A stretch of DNA of 64,000 bases from Lateolabrax maculatus (lineage: Eukaryota > Chordata > Actinopteri > Acropomatiformes > Lateolabracidae). This document shows positions 22,901 to 37,900 of the stretch, in pieces. The notes under the pieces were generated by a model, which was not told the origin of the DNA, did no database searches, and saw only the letters and a list, made by a program, of their open reading frames with translations. Position 1 is the first letter of the stretch, and each line of letters begins with the position of its first letter. The position numbers and the translations under genes were made by a program. Location of the stretch: contig CM062212.1 in the NCBI GenBank assembly GCA_031216445.1, positions 3,264,001-3,328,000 on the forward strand. The letters are read 5' to 3'.

Positions 22901-25900
22901 ATTGCTCGTTTTGCATTGTAAGAAGTCAAAATCCTTCCTGGTTTTGATATTTATCTTCCAGTTTTGCCTGCACTGAGTCATCTGCTTGCCTTTCTTTTGT
23001 CTCGCTCTTCACGTTAATGCTGCTCACACAGCCTCAGTTGTGATTTACTCTTTGTCATGGCAACCCTGACAATGTCAGTTGTGAGCAAATACAAATAGCA
23101 TGTAGGCCACATGCCTTGGGATCCAAATTTGTAGCACAGTATGCTGTTCAGATCACAGCAGAGGTAAGACTGTTAGTCTGGATCCCCGCTGGTCGCCCTT
23201 AGGGTTCAATTGGTATCACTCCTCCGAATATGCAACAGTTTTTTTGGTTTGATTTGTCTTCTGTTCTCTTCAGGATTATTTTGGGGTCTCTTTTGCCTTT
23301 TAGAATATAGCCGAGAGGCAGACAGGAAATGTGGTGAGAGAGAATAGCTGGAGCTGGAGAATAACATGCAACAAAGGTCCTTGGTGTATTTGATCTTTTG
23401 TGGACGTTGTGGTTTACGTGTCTCTCCCATAGTCTGTATAAAAGAAGTGGATGTAGCCTCCGTGACGTCACTCGTTGGTTTGTGAACGGCCAGTTCGGCG
23501 ATGTATGCTGCTTTATCGTCTGTTTTACTCTAAATGTGACAACAATTTACACAATGAACATCCTGCTGTACTGAAGAAGACTTGAAACTACAGATCGAGA
23601 CCATAAACTAATTTGAAGAATGTTTACTGAGGTATTAAATCAGGTGAGAAGTCGCGTCATTTTCTCATTGACTTCTATATAATCAGACATCTTTTTACAG
23701 TCAGTGGAGTCGCCCCCTGCTGGCCGTTAGAGAGAAGGCAGGTTTAAGACATTTCCGCATTGACTTCACTTTTCAGACCCGGAGGTTGTCGCTTGGTCTC
23801 TCCCGACAACTGTTAAAGGGAATAAACAATATAATGACAATTGTTACTGTTACCGCACTACCTGTGGAGGGTCAGCATGATAACATGAATGTGTTCAGCA
23901 AATTTCATGGCAATATGTCCTTTAGATTAAGTTATTTTCTGTACAAAAAGGCCATTTTTAGTTTGCCTGTCTCACTGAAGGAAAGTGCTTGAAAATGGAA
24001 AGGTTTTATCCTCTGGGGAGTGTGAATGTTCTTGACAAATGTCATGGCCATCAGCGTGACAAATCTTAGTAATTGATTTATCTAGATTTTGGCTGTGGAT
24101 GGTGGAGCTAGAGGAAAGCACAGGGAGTCACCCAAACTCCAAAAGAATTAGGATTCATCCTTTGGGAGCCATGAGCCGCTCTTCGTGTAGTGTTTTGCTC
24201 TGCTTATTGATTTATATCTGAAAACAGTGAGACAGACTGAAAATCTAATGGTCAGTGAGGGACAAATTCAGAATTGGTAGCCGACTCGACCGAGGTTTGT
24301 GTCCTTATACTGACCCTCCCTGTAGTCCTGCTCTTAATGTGCCGCCTGATCGTTTGTGCCACAGATTGCATCGTCTGGGGTTTGTGTGCTCATTCCTCTA
24401 CACACAGAGTTCATGCTCCATTTTCCCAGTTTCTCCACTTACATTTCATTAAGCTTTCATAAAAGAAATTATATTAAGGAGGTGAGACAGTGTTCAGGAT
24501 TGGATTCAAACCCATCCAGTCATAATCCTCCAGGATTACAATGTTACAGAAGGATTAAAGTTTCAAGCCTGCAAAACCTTCTTTTTGCGATGTTCTTTTC
24601 AAAACACATTTAAAAAATGTTTTTAAAAGGGATTCAAAGTAGAAAATACAAGAAAGTAGAAGAAAATACTACATGAAATATTACCTGGAAAAGAATTTGT
24701 GGCCATTTTTAATATTGTAGCTTTTACATGAAAAAATTGTAGCTCCAAAATCTCAACGGTTCAGGAGTTCAAAAAACAAATTTAATTTAAGATCATTAAA
24801 GGAGAGAAGAAAGAAACACAGTTGAGTCTTCATTTCGCACATTCAGAATACATCTTTTACAAGCTCAAACTCAAAGCAGGCTGTGAGGCAAAGGAAGTTT
24901 ATTATACACAAAGGCAATTCAAAGGGCTTTGCATAATGCATTATAAACTCTAAAAAACAAAAAACAGCATAAAAACGTTAAAATGCTCATTAGGTTTAGG
25001 TTACGTCTGCAGTGGTAATATAGAAGCTGTCTGAACCCGAGCTGCCTCTCGTGTCGGGTAGACGTCTGGTCTCTTGAGGTCAGAGATGTGAACCACCTCG
25101 TTAAGGTGATCTGTCACAGCCCGACGCCATCTGACCTCAGATCAGCGACCTGCCACTCAGCGATGAATGAGCCGCCCGGACCCTCAGACAGCTGATCGAC
25201 TGTCCAGCTGCTGACACACTGCTGATTCATGTGTGTAACATGCATTTAAAGCTGCAGTGTTTTGAGTGTGTTTTGGGGGATTTGGCTCAGATTTTAGGGA
25301 CAGATCGACGTTGACCCAGAAATCAGTAGATCAGGTTTCGGTGGTGATCTGGATCTGGGATTTTGTCAATTGGACAATTTTTGTTTTGGCCATTATACTT
25401 TATACATTTCACCTTATATTAAACTTTACATCCCAAACTATATTATTATACTGCACTATATTTGACTATATCATGTTATAATAATATGAGTATATAATTT
25501 CCTACATTGTTTATTGCATAAAATACTGCATCACATCTTGATATTAATACACTCAAAGTATAACTACGTAATCATACTGTATAATATTCTGGTGTACACT
25601 GTACACTGACGAATACATATACTATATTCCTGACTTGCTGCTATTAATCTCACCAGTTTGAGTTTAATTGCTCTGGTATAGTTTCTATTTTATTCTATTC
25701 TCATTTTTATTTTATATACTTATTTATTTTTTAGATTTATTTATTTGTACCTATTTCTGTCTATGTGCTGCTGTAAAGCCCCAAATTTCTCTTCTGGGGG
25801 GATCTAGTAAGGATTATTTTATCTTATCGTACCTCTTAATGTTGCATTCACATTCTCATGGTAAAGTTCAAAACACAGGACTTCTTACTGAACTGATAAT

Positions 25901-28900
25901 AGGAGTTTCATTCCTGTGCTTTTAATGAGTTCAACCTTAATTAGATAATTAAAACCAAAGTAAGTAGCTGCTGAGAGTAATGAAACGTGTCAGTCATCAA
26001 TGTATGTAAAACAAAGCTGATGGCACAAATGCATTTAGAGTCTTCACAGGACGTAGATGGTGTCTAGGATCCGAACTGGGTCCAATATATGTAAAGTGGA
26101 TCTATCATTTATCATCTAACTGATAACTGATCAGCTTATTTATTTATTTAATTATTTGACAGATGGGATCAGTGCATCTCTAGTTTTCAGCAACAATGAG
26201 GAAAACGTAATAGTGGCTTGGACGTACAGTTGGTGATGTGAAATATCTCCACTGATATTGGATAGATTGACGTGACATTTGGCAGAGACTGTCATGCTCC
26301 CCACAGGATGAATCCTAATGACTTTGAGCTCATACATATTCGTATTTCATGTTTGTTGCATTGAAAAACTGTCTATCTGATCACAAAAAAGTGCACAAGA
26401 TCATTCTTACGTGTTTTTTCAAAAAAGTTAAAAAACATTGGTGAAAAAAAGCATCAATATCATGTCAAAAGTGGTGAAGTTCAGGCGTCCTTTTCTGGTT
26501 TCACTCCTCCTCCTCTCCCTCTGTCCCCTGTGGCCTCCCCACCCTTTTCACTTTTGTTTTCTTTACCCTCCCCCCTCTATTTAACAACATCATCATCCCC
26601 CCTTCCCCCTTATCGCTCCTCTCTCTCTCTCAATTCAGTCACTCCATCATTGTTCACCAGAGACAATGTTGGCAGGTCAGCTTATATGATGTCAGCGTCT
26701 GACAAACTGCAGCTTGTGATTCATCTTTTTGTTTAAAAAAATAACTCAATAATCACACAGAATTGCAGTATTTACAAGAATTATTCAGTATTTCCCCTTT
26801 TCCTCTTGTTGAACCTTAAAGAGGCATCATCTTCGTCATTAGCAGCCAGGTGCTTGCTGATACAATATGCTTCGTCGTACCTCCCCTCCTCTTCTGTCTT
26901 CCTCCACCCTCCCCGGCCCTCCCGCCTGCTACATCCCACCCTCGCCACGTTGCCACGGCAACATGTCGGACTGCCGCGCCGCTGTGCCCTCTCCTCCAGA
27001 TGGGCTCCCTTTTGTTGTGCGTCTGCCTGTGTGTGTGTTTGAAACACATTTCTCCATCTCATCTTCTTCATTCCTCTTCATCGTCTTCTTCTGTTTCCAA
27101 GACGCTCACAGGCGGCTGCTCGGTCGGTCAGTGGGTGCGCCACAAAATACCATAAATGCGTTTTGTGTTATGTAAATGTGTGATGTATAATTAATAGTGT
27201 AATGGTCCAGACAATAGTAAAAATTCACAAATACACAATACTGTTGCAGGAAAGAAATACAGAAGCAGGGTAAAGAAATAGTTCCTTTACAATAATTAAT
27301 AGGTTTTTATACATTCTGTCTTTCTTTGGTGTTTTATTATCAAATACCTGCACAGCTAATGACATTCCCATCAGACTCAGCTGTATTTTGTGTTTAGTGG
27401 TAATTAGCAAATGTTAACATGTTAAACTAAAATTGTAAACCTTGGTAAACATTATACCTGCCATAAATAAGCAAGCATAAAAAAGATTGTTTTTGGTCTT
27501 GCTCTGTGTAACGTCTGTTTTTTTTAATGGTTGCTTTTGATTTCACGTTTCCTTCAGCTGACATTATGTAAATGTTGTGTTTCCAGCTTGTTCTGTTGTA
27601 ACCAAATAATCAATTCATGCAGGTTAAACAAGATTCTTACTCTTATTTGGGTAATAATGTAGTTCATTTAGTCTTTCATATGTTATAAAATCTGTTTCTG
27701 TTAATAATAAGTGTAAAATCTAGTGCTAAAAGGTGTAGTTGATTGACAAAAATATAATATACCACATTTTTTTGAAACACAGCTTGTTGTAACTTCTCAA
27801 ATGTGATCAGCTGCTTAATTTGCAGATTAATCATTAAGTGAGTGAAATAAGTTCATTATTTTCACGTTATTTCTATAGATTCATTGATTTTTGACCAAAT
27901 GTAAAACCATTTATTATTTATGTGTCTTTCAATAGGAGTGGGTTTGTCCCTTTATTAAGCCTGAATATATTCAGATATTTAGACTACATTAACATATACA
28001 GAAGCACAGCTCCAGTCAGTGAACTCTCTGTATTTACTCTGCATTACCATCGTTACGTAACATACAGAAGCCTCCAGACTCCCATTGTGCCAACAATGTC
28101 TGCAGCAATCACATGAAATAGAGTTTGACCTACTGTATCTTCTCAGGCAGCAGCTTGTGTGAAAAACCCTCTTCATTCTTTAGAGGTAATCACCTGGAAA
28201 ACATCGCTTCAGTACTAAAAGGAAACTGTCTGATATCTTTCAGCATTAATTCAAATCTACTGACTTATAATCCTCCTCCTTCTCATCATCGTCATGTATA
28301 ATAAATAATAAAAGCTCTCTAAGTACCCTATAATTTAAATCTCAAGCAGTATAATTTAGATAGCAAATTCATTACATGCTTTAAAATGAGGAAATCAGTT
28401 AGCATGTCTTTAAGTGAACTAATAAATGTTTATTACTTTTTCTTTTATTACATATAACCAAGGCTTTTAACAGACAACAAACATTTTCTTCATTAACTGG
28501 AAGGTTTCTTCCTTCTTCCGTCAGATTTCCTCTTAGTTTTTCCTGCTGATTGTAGTCTGTAAACAGGAAATGCAGCTGGTTTGTTGTGAATAAACAAGCT
28601 GTTGGCCAGGTTTGTCTTCACAAACACTGCAGACTGGATTTAAACTGCCTTTTATCTTTCAACCACAGCTGGAAGAAGGCAGCAGCTGTCTCTCCCACTT
28701 CAATAAAATAGATTACATGAGGTTTGACTGATATGAATTTTTTAGGCTGGTTTGAAAAGAGGCTGCCAACAGCTGATAGTCTCTGCCAATATTCAGGATC
28801 TGCTTATTACAGAATTTTCTTCGTCTGTTCACCAGAAAACAAAAGCATTGGTCTTTCGTTCAAACACTTAAAAAGACCTCCTGTGGTGGTCAAACAATGA

Positions 28901-31900
28901 CTCTGTTTGAATTTGAGTAGATGGTGCTGAAATGAAGTCTAAACTTATGAAATAAATAAAGTAAATAATACAATTGACTTTATTTTAATGACACAAGTAC
29001 CCTTTGAATTTAAAGTTTTCACCAACTGATTTGTGTCTTTTATTCAAACATAAATGAACAGGCCACTGTTTTATCACGTGGATAACATATCAATTACATT
29101 TTTACTCTCGTAGTGCAACATTGAAGATACGTTCACGTATGTGAATCATTTTTTTGTCGATTAATAACATAAGCTGCTGTGTCTCTATCGTGCCGGGTTC
29201 AGACTACACAATATTTTGTCTGTTGGTCACTGTGTCAGATTAGGCGATTATAAAGTCATAAATGAATGCCGTGAGTCGGCCGAGAGACGTGACCCCGACC
29301 AATCACAGGTCACCGTCTTTCACGACCCGTGTGATGTCGTTGGGGAAGAAAGGCTAAAGACCGACTTCCCGGAACAAGAATGTAAACAAACACAGCGTTC
29401 GAAGCGGCGTGTATGATCCTGGCTGTCTTCAGATCGGAAAAGTGTAAAAACAGGAAGTAAAAATTACAGTGACCTTTTCCTCTGTTTCACAGTTCAACAC
29501 CGCAGCACCAACAACTTCATTCCTCTTTGACTTGTTTTTTTACTTGAGTTGCTGTGCTCATATTTGATCAGGGAACAAACTGGTTTCATGTGTTATAAAA
29601 TCTGTTTCTGATCAATAATAAGTGTAAAACCTAGTGCTAAAGGGTGTAGTGATTGTGGAATTTGTCGTACTAGGCGAGAGAATTCCCATCGCCCTACGTC
29701 TGTCGGGTCGGGCTATTATCGGGCTGATAATCGTGTATCCTGAACCCGGGCATTATCAGTTTAATACATTTTATTCTTCAATTAATGAAATGAAGTAAAC
29801 AAAATATATTGTAAACATAGATTATAGGCCTGTGTTTCCACCTCTCCTGTGAAATGTTCGCCTGCTAATGAACAATGCTTATAAAACCGGCCCAATGTTA
29901 AACCTAAAAGACCTTTTTCTCAGGATTAATAACATTAATGATGGCTCAGTTCCAGTAAGTGTCTAAGCCCCAACAATGTGACAGCAGGCCCAACACCAGG
30001 ACCTACAACCATCATAAAATGTTGTGAATTCCACCTGGTCTTTTCCCTCTAACTCTGATTTAAGGTATTAAACTGCAGGTCAGCAAGAGTCTAATATTCA
30101 ATATTCAGAGACTCAAGTTGAGCAGTGTATTATTTTTCTTGCTCAGAAGCTTCAGGAATCACGACGCAGTGATGAATCAGGCCAGATCGGCCAACTCAGA
30201 CCTCTGTCACTGCACATCTCTGCCTCCATATCGCTTCTTCCCTCTGTGTGTTTGGCATGAAATCAAGATCTGCTGAGCTTCAGCCCACAATCTGGACGCT
30301 CAGGTCAACTGCACCAAACACACACAAACACAAACAGGAGGAACACACAGACCCAGCCGAGGGGCAGCAACCTCGAAACGCTGAGAAATCCTGTAATAAA
30401 TGAAAAAAAAGCTTATCACTCATTCCTTCATATACATTTTAAATAGTTGTATATACATCCTGCACAAACAAAACCAAAAACATAACCTTTGTGATGAAGT
30501 GTTACCTTCGTCATACCATAAAACACATATGAATGTTCAGTTCAGTTTAGTTCACCAACTTGTGCAGGCAGAGCGAATCACTCCGCCGGCAGCTGAAATA
30601 AAAATATATATATTTTTTCACATTTAAATACATTTGTGATCTCTCGGTTGGAGAGAAACTTCCTTCGCTCTCGGAGCTCCAGAGTGGCGTTGGCAGTATT
30701 TTAATAACCTGCAGAGGCTGCAGTTTAATTGGTGTGACCTTCCCTCTCAGTATGAATCTCTAGCAGGAAAGAAATTGTAAAGTTACTTTTGATACTACAT
30801 GTGTAAGTGTTTTACTGTTTCTTCATATGTTTCTGATGTAGACAGGAAGAGAATTAAAGTTAGGAATGACCCAAAAGATTCTACTTTATTTAATTTATTG
30901 ATAAAACAGTATATTTTGATGAAGCTAAAACATGATTCTGTTCTCTCAGTCTATGTGCTGACACACATTCTCCTTGTATTCTGCTCTATGTGCTCTGATT
31001 TGTTCTAATTATGTGCACCTGGCTCTATTTACCTGTTCAAGCGAGGTTCACGCTGACAAAAAGGCATCAACCGAAACATTCCTGCTAGTTGCACATCAGC
31101 ATTTCTGAAGAAAAGAGATGAAGCCACCGTGAACTTCAAGCGATTATTTGTTACTCTGAGAGCGAACCAGTTTACCTGCAGGTTGATTTTTTGGCATAAA
31201 TCAGCACTTTTACATTTCTGATGTTGTAGGTGAGTTTATAAGATGAGGAACTTGAAGGTTGTGATACTTCAACACATCATGGTGAAACAAAAGACAATAA
31301 AGTTCCTAATGAAGATATATCCAAACCCCAGAAAGGAATAAATGGGTTGAATGATTTGAGCATTACTATAGAGAAACAGGGTCTGATTGGTTAAAAGGTT
31401 TGGGAGTGCAGGCAGAGATGAGAGTGTATTGAGTGGACGTGGAGTGAACAGATTAGACAAAAAGCTACAGAGAAATAAGAGATGGAAGACGTCCATGGTT
31501 GAACTAATGCTGCATTAGTTCTTTGGAAAAGTGAACTTAAGGGCTTAATTTATCAGAGAAGCTGGTTTGTCTTTGACAATTTTGTGGATTTTGTGACCAG
31601 AAGTGAAGCGTGGCTGAACATTTCAACCGTCAGAGACGCGTGAAGCGGCACTGCTCTCTATTTTCTGTCACATACTGTAACATTCACCGTTGATTTACCC
31701 CTTTTGTTAAGCATTAGCTCCAGTCAGACGTCTTTTCAAAAAGGTGGTTTTTGTAAAGAACAAGCCGGCAGCGAAACAATGTCGTAACTCCGGGCTACAC
31801 TTTATACCCTGCAAAGAAAAGCACTCGAATGTCGTCTTTATTTTTTCTTTTCTGAACTCACTTTTTCCCCCTTTTCACTGGAGGACACGTTTGTTCATCC

Positions 31901-34900
31901 GTCTGCAGATGGGAAGTGACAGGAGCGGAGCAGAGTAGAGAGCTCATCAACCTGATGTGCTGTAGAAAGACTGAAAAAGCATGACGGAGAGAGAAGATGT
32001 ATGACCACGACCCCGACACATATAGAGTGGTGGATGATGCACGTCAGACGTTGTAACGTCAGCTGCTTGCCAGCGGAGTGCTGACACACTCACACTCTAA
32101 AACAAAATGTTGGATGTTGCAGCAATTTGTCAATTGTGGGTTTCAGTTTGCAGTGTTTGACATCTTACATGTAAAAATCACACATCAGGAGGAAAAAGGT
32201 TTACAAAAGAGATGTTTGTAATGTTTCTTTTTAGCTTTTTTAAACACATTATCTATTACAATAGTCTCCAACAAAAATCAAAACACTGAAAGATACCCTT
32301 TACAATTTTATTCAACCCTCACATAAGTTTTGTTTTCCAACCACCAGTCCAAAAGCCAAAGAGATGCAATTCACATTGATATGAAACACAGAAAAGCAGC
32401 AAATCCAATGGACATTAAAACATGAATGTTGATTAATTGACGCATCATTTCAACACTAATTGTAATGCAGCTGCGTAGGAGACTAAAGTTGTGGGAAAGG
32501 TAGTGCACTCCCACACAGGGCCAGCCAAATATTTATTAAAATAAATTACATTTCAATCGTGTAAGAATTGAAGAATCTTCTTGTCATTGTTACACAAACA
32601 CATTTGGATATAGATACATGACTGAAATATAGTTTTGTTAAAGCTTCTTTTACCTTTTTCACAGCACATTTCACTCTAACAGTTTCATCAACCCTGTTTC
32701 CAGATGTAGCAGGCAGCTGTTTTCAGAAAATGAGCTCTGATAAACTGACTGTAAGCTTCCTACCCAACTCTAAATGGCAGGCGTACAAAATAAGAAGCTA
32801 ACTAATTAGCTATTATCCACTGTAGCAGTTGGTGGAGACCAAAACAGAGAGCAAAGGACTTAAAATTACTAGGTGGACACAAACCAACCCATCCTCGTAC
32901 TGAAAACGACAGAATCTGTCTATTTCCAATGACTCCCAAAACGACATACATGATCAGTGTACCCGCCGCGTTTGTCGTCATGGCAACGATAATAAACACG
33001 TGCTTAACGGTCACAGTTTGGTTAGGTTTACGCAACAAACATACTTGGTTAGTTTTAGGAAAAGATCGTGGTTTGGGTTAAAATAAGCAAAGTAAGTTCA
33101 AACGTAAGTTAAAAGATGTTGACTTTTGGTTTCACACGGGACACGAACAGCAGAGTCCTTTTGTCTGTGTGATACTTTATACTACGTCACCTGACTTTAC
33201 ATGCAACCAATTCACACGGAGGTCAGCCACGTACACTTTGGTCGTTTTAACCACCTGAAAGAAAATCGACCGCTGTTGTCGTTTTCTGTATGAGGACGAT
33301 GTTGTTCCATGTTCGTCATAACAACTTCATAAGGTGATGAAGACTGTGTCTGTTTGCTGGTTTTGGAGTCCTTCTGACCCCAAGTGGCCAAACAATACAT
33401 TGATGCAGAAAAAACAGAAATGGAATTTGTGATTTTATTTCAGGCAGACACTTCGAGTCAAGCATGTATTGCCATCACAAATGGAGGAGTCAAAAAGCAC
33501 AAATGTCTTCACCAAATTTTCCCTGCTGTTCTCACCCTCTATATTTCTGACTGGGTGGAGGATGAAGGGGCGATGTGGATCTGGCTCCCATCATTTAATA
33601 AACTAAATAATAAATGAGCAGCCGGTGGCTCGAAGCTCTGTACAACCTGATGTTACAGCTTCAGAACAGCATCTCTCTATCTTCCTCTTCCTCATGTTAT
33701 CTCGTGGAAGGTGTTTCTGGATTTCAGCACCTTTATGTTGCATGAAAATGAGCTTACAGCCTAATTGGTTTATTCTATTTGTTGTTTATTCGGTTATATG
33801 AATCATTGCGATGGTTGTTTCTTTGGCAACGTCGGGTTCTGTGTGTACAGAGCTGGTTTTGTGTTTTGTTTTGTTTTTGTTTTTTTGTATATACAGATGC
33901 TGACTCACCTCACTCTAATGAGCTTATGGCTGAAATCTGAGGTCAGGTGCATTGCCAGATTCAATTTATATCCGTGGTTTGTGGAGCCAGACTGATACTG
34001 GATTTTTAAGGCTGATTCAGATGCCAATATGAATCAGAGAGTTACAAAATCCCAAAATGATGCATAGGGCCATATTACTTTTTTGACATAAACATATAAC
34101 ATAAACTATTTATGTGAAGGATCCCTTATATTTGGTTTTATAAGAATTGTGACAAAGATACTGTACATACTGAGAAAGACATTTTAAAGTTGAAAACACT
34201 TAAAATAAGCACTTTTTTGTTTCTAAATGACCTCAAACACATTCTAGGCATTTCTGCACTTAGATTTCTTGTTACTTTCTCTAGTAGATTGAAAACAAGT
34301 TGCTTGTCCTTTACAAAGTGCACTGCTTTCATGTGCAAAACACATCATCATCAACATTCAGAGACATTTCAAGACATGTAGAATACTTTTTTTTATTTTC
34401 TGTACATAATGGTGCAGCCTTGAAAAAAACACAATGCTTTGGGTCTTAATATTTCACTGCAAAATACATAATGGCTGCAATGAAATGTCAGAACAAGCAG
34501 ATAAACATATAAATGTGATCTTATACAAAGGTGATATAGCTTACTTACTGAGAGTTAAATTTGAAGATTGATACATCTCTCACATCTGTGTGGTTAATAT
34601 GAAGCTGCAAAATTTCCCAAAATGTTGAACTTCCATGAAAGTCAACATTAGTTTTAGCTGTAAAACAAGTTTTATTTGTCCTCTGCAGCTCGTACTGGAA
34701 TTCAGAATGTGAAAAACGCTCGGAGCAAAGCTTGTAGTGTGTGTGGTGGTTATCTGTTAAAGGACACATACAGCATCCTGAAGGCGGACTCACTGCTCGA
34801 GTAGTCAGAGTGCAGCCTTTTAATCCCGGTGGGCAGACATTTGAGGAAATCTGCGGCTGCTGACGATTGGCTGACTTCATCTCTTCGCTTCAGCCGTGGA

Positions 34901-37900
34901 GGGGATGTCGACACGTCACATGTCGTTACCGCTGAGTGTCTGTGTGCCTTTGAACAGACTCACAGTGTTTAACCCACCGGTGTTGGTGGCAGCCCGTCTG
35001 TTTGTGTCCCCTCTGGATCTGTGAGGTTTTATAACAGCAGCGCACCAGCAACACATGACACTGATGCTGCGATTGAGGCACGTGGAACAATGGAAAGCTT
35101 GTCAGGGAGCTTTCACACACAGGACAGGACGAGATGGCAACTGTCAGCGTTACTGTTGATAGATTGAGTTTAATGTACATAATGAATGAGTAGGTAGCAT
35201 TGAGCTATTGTTGTGTGAGTTTGTCATGTACGGGCTAAAAAGGTGTTTATATGTTAGATTAGAATTATAAATGAATAAGATTTATCCAAAAAAAGACTTT
35301 TTGTATCATTTAAACAAAAGTTTTACCCAGATTGTCTCCACACATCCAGAAATTGATGTATTTCCTGCTGCAAGAAGATACTAATCACCGCAGTTTAATT
35401 GTAGTGAGAACAGCTCAGAAAATTGCTTCTGACAGCAGGAAGTGAGACGAAAAATGGGGTAAAAAACATATCAGATCTGCTGATTACACACCACGTTTCC
35501 TTTTAATAAGTAGAAAAAAATACTGAACAATAACCGCTGTGAGGAATTTGTCAAATCACTTGGATGTTAAAGAAGGATTTACAAGTCTGAAACTATTAAA
35601 TACGGTGACTTATAAATGATGTGAAAGCAGCGTAATGCTAAACTCATTCTGATCAAGTTACATCTGCTCATAAAACTTTCACAATGTGCATTAATACTCA
35701 AAATGCTCACTGAATATGAGCTACAAATCCAAAACTTAGTGTTTATTTTGTCCCAGACTGTAGAAAAATATGAATATGTGACATCAACTCATACGTTTTT
35801 GACATTTTAAATCCTGGAGTAAGGTTTACCATATCTGCTATCTCGTCAGTGTTTGGAGGAACATACTTTTTAGTCTTTTAGTCTTAACATTTTAAGCATA
35901 AATGTTGATTTTCTCTACTAAAAAGAAGTTTCCCCCCTTCACCTCCACATAGCCTCCTTCTTTTAAAACAATAAAAAGATTAATTCTGAGTCAATAGCAT
36001 GATTACTGTAGAAGAGAAAAGACCATCACCAACAAGATTGGCAGCTTCCTCGCTACATTTTATGGATCCAAGTCAGATTTAGAGGCAAATCTGCTGGATT
36101 GCTGCATGCCACAAAGCAGGAGGCGGGTGCAGTTTTTCTACAGCCCACCACGCTTTGAAGAGAAAATCATCTCTAATGTGTTTATCCTTTTCAGTGAAGC
36201 CACAGGCTCCCAGGAGGGGGAGGTGAGAGATGAGGAAACAGAGGGTTTAAGGGAGAGTTTGAGAAACACAAGATACCGAATGCATCTGTGCATAAACTGA
36301 TTGTGTTTTTAAAAAATGACTCCTCGGTTCTGCACATCGCCCTGTTGGTGTTGACGGACTTTTCTCCATCTTCTGTCACCTTTAATTCTCATCAACCTTT
36401 CGCTGTAACTGAACACGCTCGGCAGTGACCTGCAGCGAGAGTCCAAAAATAAATCCCCACCGTCGCTCATTTGTTTGGAGTCGACATTTGCCTCTAGTAG
36501 CCAAAAATCATTTTCAGTTGACGACATACAGTCTGGTTCCTGGTACTGACAGTTTATATAGCCTATTAAGTGAATATGTGAGCTGTTTACTTACCAACTA
36601 GCCCCCCTTAGTAGTTATTTTAAACCCTGTCAGAATTAAAGAATGAAAACTGTCCTCTGGTAAAATGACTTAATCTCAACATGATGCCTGTTGCCGGTTT
36701 CTCGCCAATTAATATGTCAAATTATCAACATCCTGTTGGTTTTAACCTTTAACTTTTGTTCGTTTTTGCTCTCTTTTGTAGTGATTTGCATCTGTTTTTA
36801 ACGATATTCAAAATCTTTCTTCTGCATATATTAAATAATAACTGATGTTCCTGCAGCAGAAAGGCAGCAACAACAGTGACTTACAGAAAAACAATGTTTC
36901 TGTTTTACACATCCAACAGTTAATTAAATTGTAAAGAAAATAATCAGTAGAATAATCAATCATAAAAATAATCATTAGTGTATAGGCTAATTACGCTGGT
37001 TAAATGTCAGATTGCTAATGACGTCATCAATCACCAATTCTATTGTTCAAGAGCTTTATACATTTCCTTCATGTTAGTTTGACTGATCCATGTCCTGTTT
37101 GATGTTTTGGCAGTTTGTGGTTTTGTTTGTATTACTTACAGACACTTACAGGGTTATTAGACCAACTGCAGGTTTTGTGGTGTATCAGGAAAGATGAGTC
37201 ATACTAATAATGTGAATAATGTGATGGCAAACATGGCAGGAGGATTTATCTGCACATTGGATTTGGGGAGAATATAAATATTGACTTTAATATCTGCAAT
37301 GGAGGCTTACTGTTGTCCCTGTGAGTAGATTTTTGTTTCTAAAGTATTAATCGTCTTTCTTCTTCAAAATCATTCCTGGGTCCTCTTATCACTGGTTGCT
37401 GTCATGCAGGGAAAGCTGGTGTTTTTCATCCATCCTGTAATAAGACAACAAAACAATGCTGTGGAAAGATTATTTTAAAGTGATCTGCTCTCCTCTTCCC
37501 TCCGTTCCTCCGGCTCCTGAACATCTTTCATTCCCTCTCGGATCTCCATTAGCTTGCATTATTCTCCCTCAGACATCACTTGGGTGAGAGCAGATCAAAC
37601 CTTTAGCTCCGGTTTCTCCTCCTCCTCCTCCTTGAGCCCCTCCAGTGCAGCTGAGGCCCTGCAGATCATATTCCATTTCCAGTGTTTCATGTATAATGCA
37701 GCATGTCCCTTCATCAAAGTGAAAGTGTCTGTCAGAGCAGAGGTTCAGAGTCAGAGGGATCTGACAGCTGAGCAGGGGAGGGGCCGTCTGACCACGGTTT
37801 AACCAAAATAAACCTCTTTATTATTACGAGTACTCACAACCTGCTGATAGTCAATATTTTGCACCAATATTCAGTATCTATAGCTGGATTCTTGGGTTTC

